Positions 1 through 9,401 of a stretch of 64,000 bases of DNA are shown one piece after another. This DNA is from Turnera subulata. Taxonomy: Eukaryota > Streptophyta > Magnoliopsida > Malpighiales > Passifloraceae. Every line of letters begins with the position of its first letter. Positions within the stretch are counted from its first letter, which is position 1. A program made the translations under genes and the position numbers. The notes under the pieces were generated by a model. It searched no databases. It was not told the DNA's origin and was given only the letters and a program-made list of their open reading frames with translations. The DNA lies in NCBI GenBank assembly GCA_028386065.3, contig JAKUCV010003133.1, forward strand, positions 3,974 through 67,973, written 5' to 3'.

Positions 1-25
1 AAAAACTCAAAATCTCCCAGTCAAA

Positions 26-709
26 ATGCCTGCTCCATCGTCAGTGTTCTTTGTCGAAGGTGCCAACCTCGGCAGAAGGAATCGTCTAGCCTACAGCATG
101 GTCAACGAACGTGCTGAAGAGCTGCCGAATGAGCTCGGAAGAATGCCACGTCTAGTCTTCGTCGACGAGCTCTACTCGTCACGGTTCTTCGTCACTCCAA
201 TGGAAGAGGTGTTCTTCCTGGAGGATCGCGGCACTCTGAGGACATCCTACTACGGATCAGCCAACTCCGTGATGTTCTTCATTTCGGATAGGCTTCAAGA
301 GCTCAACTTGGAGTCCACTTGCCAAACTGTGGAGCAAGGCGCTTACTACCAGCTAGCAATGACAGCCCAGAGCATACCTAGAATGACTCGGCTACCTCCA
401 ACCTGGCCAAAGGTACGGCTACTGGTGTGGAACTGCAGAGGAGTGGCAAGACGTGCACAGGAGTTCTCACGCACTCTGAGGGACTTGAAGAACCAGTATA
501 AACCGAACATGGTTCTTCTGACGGAGACGCAGTGGCAACCACGAGACGATCACGGTCTGATTCCACTCCGATTCCCTCAAGCTAACCGGTTCGAGATTCC
601 TGGCCAGCGCGACAGAGGCGGTATGTGGCTCTCTTGGAGCGACAGGGTCACGGTCAACGTCAACAGTGACGCAAACAGCTTCCGTGTCAACGTCGTTGCA
701 AACCGTTAA
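26..709 (+). CDS. Antisense ORF of element A: unknown N-terminus fused to LINE endonuclease-like N-terminal segment
   Basis: This is an intact 227-aa frame on the strand opposite to element A's sense direction. Residues 1-131 match no family I recognise. Residues 132-227 resemble the start of a plant L1-type LINE ORF2 (exonuclease-endonuclease-phosphatase fold). WNCRG is at 135-139 with the metal-site Asn (N136), TETQ is at 166-169 with the metal-binding Glu (E167), and a GGMWLSW segment starts at 198. The downstream Asp, Asn and His catalytic residues are absent, so nuclease activity is unlikely. The ATG at 26 has context CAAAATGCC. A homologue of identical length sits antisense in element C (20819-20136) and differs mainly at synonymous positions. 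Function unknown; expression not shown. Confidence 0.65.
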   Translation: MPAPSSVFFVEGANLGRRNRLAYSMVNERAEELPNELGRMPRLVFVDELYSSRFFVTPMEEVFFLEDRGTLRTSYYGSANSVMFFISDRLQELNLESTCQTVEQGAYYQLAMTAQSIPRMTRLPPTWPKVRLLVWNCRGVARRAQEFSRTLRDLKNQYKPNMVLLTETQWQPRDDHGLIPLRFPQANRFEIPGQRDRGGMWLSWSDRVTVNVNSDANSFRVNVVANR

Positions 710-823
710 TTGTATTTTCTTATTTTTATAACATATCAAAAATCAATGTAATATTTTCTTTTTATAAAATATCAAGTATCAATGTACTATTTCCCTTAGC
801 AATCAAAATATTAATATTTCCCT

Positions 824-934
824 TTATATCAAAATATTGGTACTACCAATAATATTCGTATTTTCGCATATTATGGCATCCTTACCTCTTATGTGTATGT
901 CCCACGACAGCTGGCGTCCCTCGACTGGATCCAT
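824..934 (-). pseudogene. gag start relic of element A (36 codons)
   Basis: On the element's sense strand an ATG at 934 begins MDPVEG..., matching the gag starts of B (MDPVED, at 15202) and C (MDPPQD, at 18584). The frame stops after 36 codons and shows no capsid or zinc-knuckle sequence. It is what remains of a gag start after internal deletion or replacement. Confidence 0.55.
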
Positions 935-1040
935 ATTGCACTAACTAAATGATATAAAGGCAAAATGATAATCATATGGAGCGAGCTATGCACAGCAACA
1001 AGCAAAACAAACAGTCAAACAGACTCCCAAGGACCTACCG

Positions 1041-1058
1041 CCCGCTCCGCTACCAAAA
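1041..1058 (-). other. Primer-binding site, element A
   Basis: Read on the minus strand, this segment directly follows the LTR end TTTCA and contains TTTTGGTAGCGGAGC. TGGTAGCGGAGC matches 10 of 12 bases of the usual initiator-tRNA-Met primer site TGGTATCAGAGC. The same variant core occurs in elements B and C. Confidence 0.7.
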
Positions 1059-4000
1059 TGAAACACCCCAACCTAAATTCACCCGTCTAACAGTAATTAC
1101 AGCAAATAGTATCACCACGTGGCCAACATAACATAAAAGCAAGAACACATATCAATAAAAAGAAAAATAGACAATCAAATCACAATTACGTCACCTTATG
1201 GGGACATCAACATTTGCACAGCGGAAGCATTTCTAGACATTCAGTAACATTTTATATGCAAGACACAATGCAGGCTAATGGATCTGAGTCTTGTCCGAGG
1301 TGACGCCACAGCCGCCGGTATGCAAACCTAACCTGCAGGAACTGTGTGAGGGGTGAGACCAACCACTGTCTCACCGATAAACAAATAAACAACAGTATAC
1401 ATACAACCACAAATACACCCAAGCCAACACAGAACACAATAGAAGTACAGCAAGCACAAACATAATATCGGTATCAACTCACCTGAACTAACTAAACGTC
1501 AGACTTCTCATGGTAAAGCTAATCTCATAAACTCACCGTCACTTGAGACTAAACTTACCAATTTTATTATTAGGGCCCTGTCACGTAATAGGTAATGGCC
1601 GTGCCTGGTAGCCAGGTTAGCTAACCCCAGGGTACTCCCCGTTAATCCATAAATATCACAAATCATATCACAAATAACCGAGTCCCGCAGTCCTCGGCGG
1701 AAGTCCCGCAGTCCTTCCTATAACAAATCAACCGAGTCCCGCAGTCCTCAGCCGGGAGTCCACGCAGTCCTCCCTATCATATCACAAATCACAGGGCGAC
1801 TACCATCTGGCCGTACCAATACCTGCCACGTGACAACCTAGATGTCTAGATGTTATTACCACTGTTTATTATTATTTCTTATTCCACTGTCCAACAGTAA
1901 CTCATCATTTTCACGTTCCCGAGCAGGCTCTCAGCCTCACAGCTCCTCTAGGAAACAAATCACAATGTTACATTATCGGGTCACTGTCACTATTAACTCA
2001 ATATCTCGTATCTCTTATGGTCATCACAATATTCACATCAACATCACAAGTTCAATAATCAACCACAGTAGTCACCAAACACATAGCACTAATCACAATA
2101 GCAGCCAGCAATATCATGACAGGCACAACAAGATATCATATAAGAAAAATGATCAATCAAACATTCGGGGTACCACGGGCAGCATACCGAAGTTTATAAG
2201 TTTATATCCTCACCTGATACTCCAGGAAAGTGATATCCGATTAAGCCTCGATATCCCTATATTATAACAACAGCAATCACTTATAATGCACAAACAAGGA
2301 TGATCATGCATGATGCTGGTTTTAATATTTATTAGACGACTTGTCTTACTCCGCATCCATTTTTATTATTTCCATAATTTCCTTTTCTATAAAATTGGCC
2401 TTCCAATTAATTGAAGATTAGCTCGTTATAGGTTTCCAATCAATATACTAGTCATACTTTGGTTTTTCTTTTAGATTAAAAACCGTAACCTCCAAGTCGA
2501 TACACTGGCCCTATAATTGCTTGTGATAGGATATTACATGTATACATATATATATACTTATAAATACTTATACAAGGTAATTCATATATAGCCTTTTAAA
2601 ATAAATAATAAACAAATCATATTTTAGTTTCAAATATTATTTTAGTCAGTGGAAAGAACGGTAATACGTTATAGCCGTCTAAAGTGATGTATAACAAATG
2701 TAGCTGATATTTCATACACATGGTTAATTAATAATATAACAGGTAAGGTAACAATATGGCATTGGTCGCGGGCCTTTGGATTTCGCACTGGGTTGAATTC
2801 GTGTTATATGGTAGTCATCTTTGATGGAAACATATACTGAGAAGGTAATTGATTTAATAATCCAGCAATAGAATTTCTGTGTATTTCATATTATTACTAT
2901 CCTGTTCCTTTCCGGGTTATTAAGTCATTATTTATTATTATTATTTATTTTATTTTTTTTGTTAGTCATAGTATTAGCCCATATCCAAATACTTTTAACT
3001 GCGTTATTAGTCCATCCAAAGTTATTAGTTGAGCAATCCTTGATTTGTCAGTCATACTAGTCCGTATACTAACTATTTGTGATATGGCCAATTTGCTAAC
3101 TGAGTTATCAGGCCATTGCTCACAAAGTTAATACATATTTTCTTACAATAATAACCATGTCATGCTAGGCCCTTGAAGTAACTCAAAATTGCCCAAGCCT
3201 GAGGACGGCGTCGTTTTCTTACTTGAGGCATCGTCTTCTTCAATCGCAATTTGCGTTGCCGTGGCCGTCAATCACCAAGAATTTTTATCCCCCGCCAGTA
3301 CCCAATTTCTCACAGTCCACAGTTTAATCCAAGTTCAGTTAGCCACAGGCCCTTTTAATGTTTTTTAAAAAAAAACGAAGGATTAGAGAGGAAATATAAA
3401 GCTTAGTTGGCTCACCACACGACGGCAACCACTCGAGCGGCGAGGCGGAAGCTACGGGTTCTGTGTGAGTTGCAGAGGAGAGGAAGTCGACGATTGGATT
3501 GGCTCGGCGAGGGAAGAGGATGAGGGAGGTGAGTTGGCGACGGCGTGTTGCAGAAGCAGGAGGAAGATCGGCGGCAGATGAGGAGGAAGAAGGCACGGGC
3601 CCGTCTCGGTCGAATCGATGCTGCAGGTGACAGGGGCGGCGCGACCTGCTCAGCGCCGGCGGAGGAGGATGGAGGAACGGTGGTGAAGAGGGATCCGTCC
3701 TTCTGTGCACGGCGGTGGCTCGCTTCAGCTTGCTTCGTCCGGACGGTGGGATGGCGAGAGGGGCAGAGGTCGCGGCTACTGGTGCTGGTTGGGCGCGACG
3801 GCGGCGAGGGCGTGAAGGAGGAGAAGAGGGGAAGGCAGAGGCTTGTGGTGGTGGCGGCCGGTGGGTGAGGCGGCAGTGAAGGAGAAGGAGGAGGAGGAGA
3901 AAAGATGGTGAAGTGGTGGCGGCGAAGGGAGGAAGAGATGAGGTGAGCGGATTTTGAGAGGAGGGAGGGGTTGCAGCGACGCCTTCGATCAGAGGAAGAA

Positions 4001-4639
4001 AATGGAGGGGGTGAGGGCAGTGCGACGGTGGGCAGGAGGAGAAGAGAAGAAGAAGAAGAAAAAGAAAAGAAGGGAGTGGTGGAGAAAGTGGGTGTGGCCG
4101 GTGGGGGAGAAAAGTAAGTGAAGATGGAGAAAAAGAAAAATAAAGGAGGAGACAAGAGAAAGTGGTAAGAAAAAGAAAAGAAAAGAATAAATAAAATAAA
4201 TAAAATATCTTTCAATTATTGTAGGGTTAGGCAGAAAAATCTGAGCCAACAAAAGACCTATATACCCTTCATGTTTCTCTTGTATTCCAAAATATCCCAG
4301 GGGCATAATCGTCTTTCCGAAATTCGTCCCGGTCCCGAAAATACAACTTAGGCTCGGAAAATCCAATTAACTCTCCCGAGCGTTGCCCAAGTCTCGGAAT
4401 TGAAAACCGAGGCTCGGTTAGCCGTGTAGAATTCTCGGAAGTTAATTCCGAGGCTCGGTTACACAGATACTCCAAAACGTCGTATGTCCTTGGCGATCCA
4501 AACGGAGTTCGGTTACTCCCACTAAAACTCGGAAAACTCGGTGCGGTAGAATTCTCGGTTACAACGATAAAATCTATTTACCGTTGTAAAAGTTAAAACG
4601 ACTCGGTAAAATCTCAAAAATTTTACCCGGGTCGTTACA
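1059..4639 (-). repeat. 5' LTR of element A (about 3.58 kb)
   Basis: The LTR runs TGTAACGACCCGG ... GGTGTTTCA on the minus strand. It has a U3-like part rich in CCGAG/CTCGG words (4320-4560) and a strongly pyrimidine-rich leader (about 4200-3420). Splice-like signals lie at 3415 (donor), 2257/2213 (acceptor/donor) and 1333 (acceptor). The tail is AT-rich. A short direct repeat around CCGCAGTCC lies at about 1680-1770. Open frames inside it, such as the Ser/Pro/Phe-rich one at 4215-3412, are low-complexity products of the pyrimidine tract and not genes. Confidence 0.8.
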
Positions 4640-6260
4640 GTATAACAAACAGGAAAATAATATTTAATTCAAGAAAATTGAAAAAAATTAAACTAATACA
4701 ATGTAAAAGAAAAAGCAAAAAAATTAAATTCAGGAAAATTAGAAAAACCAACATAATACTAAAAAATTGGAAAATAATATATAATACTGGAAATAAACAA
4801 ATGTAATGGAAGGGGCATGTAATATTTTTTATTTTAATACTTAAACTACTTAATATTTAATTTTTAATATCAAATAAAATCTCATATATTCTAGAAAAAT
4901 TAGAAAACTATTACAATGGAAGGAAAAAATATATTATAAACCTGAAAAAAACACAATACCAAAAAATAAAGTAGGAAAATAATGAACAAATCTGGAATAT
5001 TTAAAAAACAAACACAATGCCAAAAAAATTAAAACATAAAAGTAATAAATAATTATGGAAAATTTGTAACACAAAAACAATAAAATGAAAAAAAAGAGAA
5101 AATATTATATTATTCTGAAAAAAACAAATGCAACGATAGGTAATATTAACACGATTTTGTTTTTAAAAATATTCAACAAAATATTTTAAAAAAATGCCAA
5201 AGAATAGAAGTATAACATAATATTCTGGGAAAAAACTAACACAATGTATAACAAACAGGAAAATAATATTTAATTCAAGAAAATTAACAAAAATTAAACT
5301 AATGCAATGTAAAAGAAAAAGCAAAAAAATAAAATTCAGGAAAATTAAAAAAACCAACATAATACCAGAAAATTGGAAAATAATATATAATACTGGAAAA
5401 AAACAAATGTAATGGAAGGGGAAAAAATATATATTATAAATGAGGAAAAAACAGATAAAATACAAACAAAAAATATAAAAATGTAAATAATACTGGAAAA
5501 TTTAAAAAAACTATTACAATGTAAAGGAAATATAATAAAAATAAAAAAATCCAATGGAAATTATTATTGCCGTCATTTTTTTTACAAAAATTTCGTGAAA
5601 ATTAAATAATAATGGAAAAAATAAAAACAAATAAGCATACCTTTGAATCAATTAGAACCAAATCTAAATTGATAAGAAGATTTTGTAATTTGGTATTCAA
5701 AGACTCCCACATCCTTGAAACCGTAACTTGAATTATCCATGAATCCTTGTCAGGGGTCAATTCATCCAATGTATGAATATTCATTCTCCTGAAAAAAATA
5801 ATATATTATACAAATTTAAATATACAATTAAAGTGTAACACAAAAAAAAGTATTTTCTTTTATATAAATTCTTAAAAATATTAATACTTACTAAAATACA
5901 TACTAAAAGAAAGAAAAAAAAAGGAAACTGAAAAACAAAAAACTAACACAGGAAAATAATATTTAATTCAAGGAAATTGAAAGAAATTAACACAATGCCA
6001 AAAAACTGGAAGAAAATATAGAATACTGGATAATTTTTAAAAACTAATGCAACGTAAAAGAAAATAGGAAAAAATATTAAATTCAAGGAAATTAAAAAAA
6101 ACCAACATAATGCTCAAAAATGGAAAATAATATAAAATACGGGAAAAAAAATAAATGCAATGGAAGGGAAAAATAATAGAATAGAAATGAGGGGGGAAAA
6201 ACAAATACAATACAAATAGAAAATTAAAAATTGAAATTAAAATTTTCACAGACATAAATA
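4640..6260. repeat. AT-rich array of diverged long repeats
   Basis: A block of about 190 bp starting GTATAACAAACAGG at 4640 recurs at about 5247 with few differences, a period of about 605 bp. More diverged partial copies lie at about 5950-6200. The sequence is extremely A-rich on the plus strand. Element A's LTR abuts the first copy, so A inserted into this array. Apart from the RPA-like exon I see no coding content. Confidence 0.6.
5641..5787 (-). pseudogene. Exon resembling the N-terminus of a plant RPA70 / Helitron RPA-like (OB-fold) protein
   Basis: On the minus strand a TTTTTTTCAG acceptor is followed by a short leader and an ATG at 5784. There are 48 codons (MNIHTLDELTPDKDSW ... MWESLN ... 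LVLIDSK), then a GTATGC donor. The spacing of DELTP, a W..RMWE segment and the LxLVLIDxK strand matches the first OB-fold of plant RPA1-like proteins, which occur both as host genes and inside Helitrons. No following exon can be recognised in the AT-rich DNA to the left, which ends at element A. It is probably a fragment of a Helitron-borne or captured gene. Confidence 0.5.
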
Positions 6261-6274
6261 CTTAAAAATCAAAG

Positions 6275-6760
6275 TAGAATAGAAAAGAAACTGTAAAACA
6301 CAGAAACTGTATCCGAATTTCATTGTACTGACATCTGGATTTTCTCTGTGTGTTTTTAATTTTTTGTTTCTCAAAAGAAACCATAAGAGACACACAAAAT
6401 TTTAAAACAAAATAGACAAAATAGAATTGTAAAGAAACTGTAAAATACAGGAACTGTATCCAGATTTCATTGTACTGACATTCGGATTTCTCTGTGTGTT
6501 TTCATTTCTTTGTTTCTGAAAAGAAACTGTATGAGCAGAAACTTAAAAAACAAAAAAGAATTGTAAAGAAACTGTAAAACACAGAAACTGTATCCGTACA
6601 TCAATGTACTAACATCCTTAAAAACAAAAAAGAATTGTAAAGAAACTGTAAAACACAGAAACTGTATCCGTACATCAATGTACTAACATCCGAATTTCTC
6701 TGTGTGATTATACTTTTTTGTTTCTTTAAAGAAACTGTATTAGATACAGGAACTTAAAAA
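6275..6760. repeat. Tandem repeat around AAAGAAACTGTAAAACACAG
   Basis: Four imperfect units begin at about 6280, 6430, 6555 and 6630. Each contains AAGAAACTGTAAAACACAG, then AACTGTATCCG, then TGTACTRACAT. Three carry a CTCTGTGTG segment followed by TTTGTTTCT...AAAGAAAC, which can pair with itself. Unit length is 75-150 bp because internal segments are missing in some units. Confidence 0.7.
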
Positions 6761-8492
6761 CCAAAATAGTATTGTATAGAGAACAAAAAAAAAGAATAAG
6801 ATTAGTACGTACTGCAAGCTAAAAAAAGTAGGAAAACAGAGAAGAATAAATGGAGAGGAAACAGTATCAAAAACAAAACCTGTACCTGTATTTATAAATA
6901 TTTAGAGATAAGAGTTTAACAATTATCAATTAAATTTGTTTGTTAAAAAATCAGAACAAAATAAATGGGCTAAAGTTTTTTTTAATCTGATCTCATGGAG
7001 AGTTTAACTTTTTTTAATCTGATCCTGGAGGGTTTAACTTCTTTTTAATCTAATCTCAGTATCTTTTTTACTAATTCTGATAATTTATTTTTAAAAAAAA
7101 AACGGAACAAAATCCATGATTTGGTTTTTACCCATACTCTTACTTGAACCAAACAGAATTTCTTAGCACCAAATAGAGTTTCTTGCGTTGTTGTACTACC
7201 AAAATTAGAGCTGAAGTGAAGCTCTTTTTAAATTATGTTTCGTTTTTGTCTTTTTTTTTTTCCATTGTTCTGATGAACACTACTCTACTCAGTACCGTAT
7301 TGAAGAACAGAGGGAAAAAAAGGAAGTGAACCGACACGCAAGGGAAGGGAGGAGTAAGTTTCTGATAATTTTTTTTTTAAAAAAAAAACCGGAACAAAAT
7401 CAATGAGTTGGTTTTTACCCATACTCTGATTGGGATAATTATGAAAATTTTTTTAAAAAAAATCAGAACAAAATGAATGAGTAACTCATCTTGCTAAAAG
7501 TGTAGTATAATTAGGACTGTATGATTAAAAAAAAATCTGATTGTGGAGGGTACTAATCTTGCTAAAAAACACCGTACAAAATGAATGAGTAACTCATCTT
7601 GCTAAAAGTGTAGTATGATTAGGACTGTATCATTTAAAAATTCTGATTGTGGAGAGTACTAATCTTGCTAAAAAATCTGATCGTGTATAATTATAATTAG
7701 GTATCTTGCTAAAAAAATCTGATCATGTATAATTAGGTTTTTCCTTAACTCTAATTGGGATAATTATAATGAAAATAAGGGTCAATCAAACAACACCTAA
7801 AATCCTCCACATGGCAAAAAACAAAGACCTCAAAGCCTACACATGACAAAAAAACAAGACTCTAAAAATCTTATGTGTCAAAACCTGGTGAGGGATTCAG
7901 TTATTACTATATATAATAGAATATAATAGATTATTTTAGAAGAGTATGAAACCTAATCAATCGTAATTAGCGTTCTGTGACCATTCTTATCTATTCGGTA
8001 TAATAGAGGGTTTAAACATATATATAACGCGTTTTTGCTGTCCTGGCTGTGGCCAACTTTCAGGACCTTTTCACACTGGGGCCGGACTACAGAGAAGGCA
8101 TGACTACATTTGCCTGACTTGGTTCTGTACGCTCGCTGTTCATATCCGGGGTCTTATTATTTGTCTTGCATCTCGCCGTCTAGTTTGAATTGTTGGTTCA
8201 TCAAGTGCACTCCTTGTCTTTGACCCCATGCCCAACAAAACTTCATTTCCAAAACTTTTGGCATGTTACATGGATTTGTTGAGAACCAGTTCTTGAATAG
8301 CCCCTTCTCTGTTCTGTTGTCCATGGCATTTAAAGCCGTTTGTGAAAAAAATTATGTATATTTTTTTTTTGTTTGGTTTGTGAAAACGTTGTTTATACTG
8401 TAGTGCCCACCAGCTGTTTGATAGTTGGTTGATTAGAGGTAACTTCTTGTTCTTCTTCGTCAGGGAGCGACTCTGTTGTTTGCTTGTTTTCC
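6761..8492. other. AT-rich intergenic DNA upstream of the PPR gene, with short repeats
   Basis: No gene is seen. At 7475-7680 a unit containing ACTCATCTTGCTAAAA, GTGTAGTAT(A/G)ATTAGGACTG and CTGATTGTGGAG is repeated twice, with more partial copies. Several A or T runs occur at 7085-7105 and 7365-7390. The promoter of the downstream gene must lie between about 7930 and 8490, but no convincing TATA box is close to the start codon. TATATATAAC at about 8019-8028 is rather far away. Confidence 0.5.
7850..7930 (-). mobile_element. Candidate Helitron 5' terminus
   Basis: Read on the minus strand from 7930, the sequence starts A|TCTATTATATTCTATT and is followed about 50 bp later by GACACATAAG and then CATGTG/CCATGTGG words. 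Plant Helitron 5' ends begin TC after a host A, are AT-rich and often carry a CACATGGC/CACGTGTC word shortly inside. The RPA-like exon at 5784-5641 lies in the same orientation downstream. No CTRR-T end with hairpin was found, so limits to the left are unknown. Confidence 0.35.
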
Positions 8493-9401
8493 ATGCGGCA
8501 TTTGGTTTACAATCTCCTACGAAACGCTTCGTCGTCCTCTTCACCCAAGTTGTATTTATGTTGTTCAATTAGCACTCACCACCATAACCAAAATCATCAT
8601 CATTGTCATAGTTGGCAGCAGTTTTTCTCTTTTGCTCGCTGCATTTCCAATGCGGCCTCCAGGCCAAGCTTATCGATATGGAGACGAAAGAAAGAGATAG
8701 GCAAGGAGGGTTTGATGGCAGCCAAGGAACTCAAAAGACTACAGTCCAATCCTGTCCGACTTGACCGGTTCATTAAGACCAGTGTCTCTCGCTTGCTCAA
8801 GTCCGATCTTGTTTCTGTCCTTGCCGAGTTCCAGCGCCAAGACCAGGTCTTTCTTTGTATGAAGGTCTGTTCTTTATGCTTTTTTATAATCATAATAACC
8901 AAAAATAATAATGAAAGTTCTTTGCTTTCATTTCTTGGCATGACATTTGGCTGGGTCTTTTTCTTCGCTTTGTTTCAGTTATATGATGTTGTCCGAAAAG
9001 AAATATGGTACCGGCCAGACATGTTCTTCTATCGGGACATGCTTATGATGCTTGCAAGGAACAAAAAGGTTGACGAAGCAAAGCAGGTTTGGCGAGATTT
9101 GAGGAGGGAGGAAGTTCTGTTTGATCAACACACATTTGGGGACATTGTCAGGGCATTCTTGGATAGTGGATTGCCCTCTGAGGCAATGGACATATACGAA
9201 GAAATGAGGCAATCTCCTGACCCCCCAATATCTTTGCCTTTTCGAGTGATCCTGAAAGGACTGATTCCGTACCCGGAGTTGCGAGAAAAGGTCAAAGATG
9301 ACTTCTTGGAGCTGTTTCCTGACATGATAGTGTATGATCCAGCTGATGACTTGTTTGAAGATGAAGAATCCAAAAGGGAGAGCGAAGATGATTCGAGCTG
9401 A
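8493..9401 (+). CDS. THA8-type pentatricopeptide repeat protein (At1g62350-like), organellar
   Basis: Two exons, 8493-8864 and 8979-9401, give 264 aa. The frame is also open upstream, but the first real ATG is at 8493. The N-terminus is rich in Ser, His and basic residues with few acidic ones, as in a mitochondrial or plastid targeting peptide. The body carries EFQRQDQVFLCMK, then YDVVRKEIWYRPDMFFY, NKKVDEAKQVW, FDQHTFGDIVRAF and GLPSEAMDIYEEM. This is the short PPR/TPR-like array of the THA8-like family, which includes splicing factors for organellar group II introns. The tail is acidic (DDLFEDEESKRESEDDSS). The 114-bp intron is a multiple of three and has no stop, so retention would insert 38 mostly hydrophobic residues. 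Family assignment is confident; the exact orthologue is from memory. Confidence 0.85.
   Translation: MRHLVYNLLRNASSSSSPKLYLCCSISTHHHNQNHHHCHSWQQFFSFARCISNAASRPSLSIWRRKKEIGKEGLMAAKELKRLQSNPVRLDRFIKTSVSRLLKSDLVSVLAEFQRQDQVFLCMKVCSLCFFIIIITKNNNESSLLSFLGMTFGWVFFFALFQLYDVVRKEIWYRPDMFFYRDMLMMLARNKKVDEAKQVWRDLRREEVLFDQHTFGDIVRAFLDSGLPSEAMDIYEEMRQSPDPPISLPFRVILKGLIPYPELREKVKDDFLELFPDMIVYDPADDLFEDEESKRESEDDSS
8865..8978 (+). other. Intron of the PPR gene (in-frame, stop-free)
   Basis: The donor is AAG|GTCTGT and the acceptor TTTCAG|TTATAT. The join restores CMK-LYDVV, the expected family sequence. Its length of 114 bp keeps the frame if retained. Confidence 0.85.

Larger units (their letters stand above)
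1..4639 (-). mobile_element. LTR retrotransposon A (Tekay/Del-like, non-autonomous), cut by window edge
   Basis: A minus-strand element is visible from its 5' LTR (4639 down to 1059) through a primer-binding site (1058-1041) into internal DNA running off the left edge. The LTR begins TGTAACGACCCGG and ends TTTCA on the element's sense strand. The PBS core GGTAGCGGAGC is the same as in elements B and C. Only about 350 bp separates the PBS from the antisense ORF at 26-709, so there is no room for a full gag. This makes it a non-autonomous derivative. The 3' LTR and target duplication lie outside the window. The right flank begins GTATA, which would be the target duplication. Confidence 0.85.

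Noticed and set aside
3412..4215. 267-codon Ser/Pro/Phe-rich frame on the minus strand
   Set aside because: A product of the CT-rich leader of LTR A: low complexity, overlapping open frames on the other strand, no conservation in LTRs B or C.
8484..8492. Earlier start for the PPR protein
   Set aside because: The codon at 8484 is TTG; the first ATG is at 8493.
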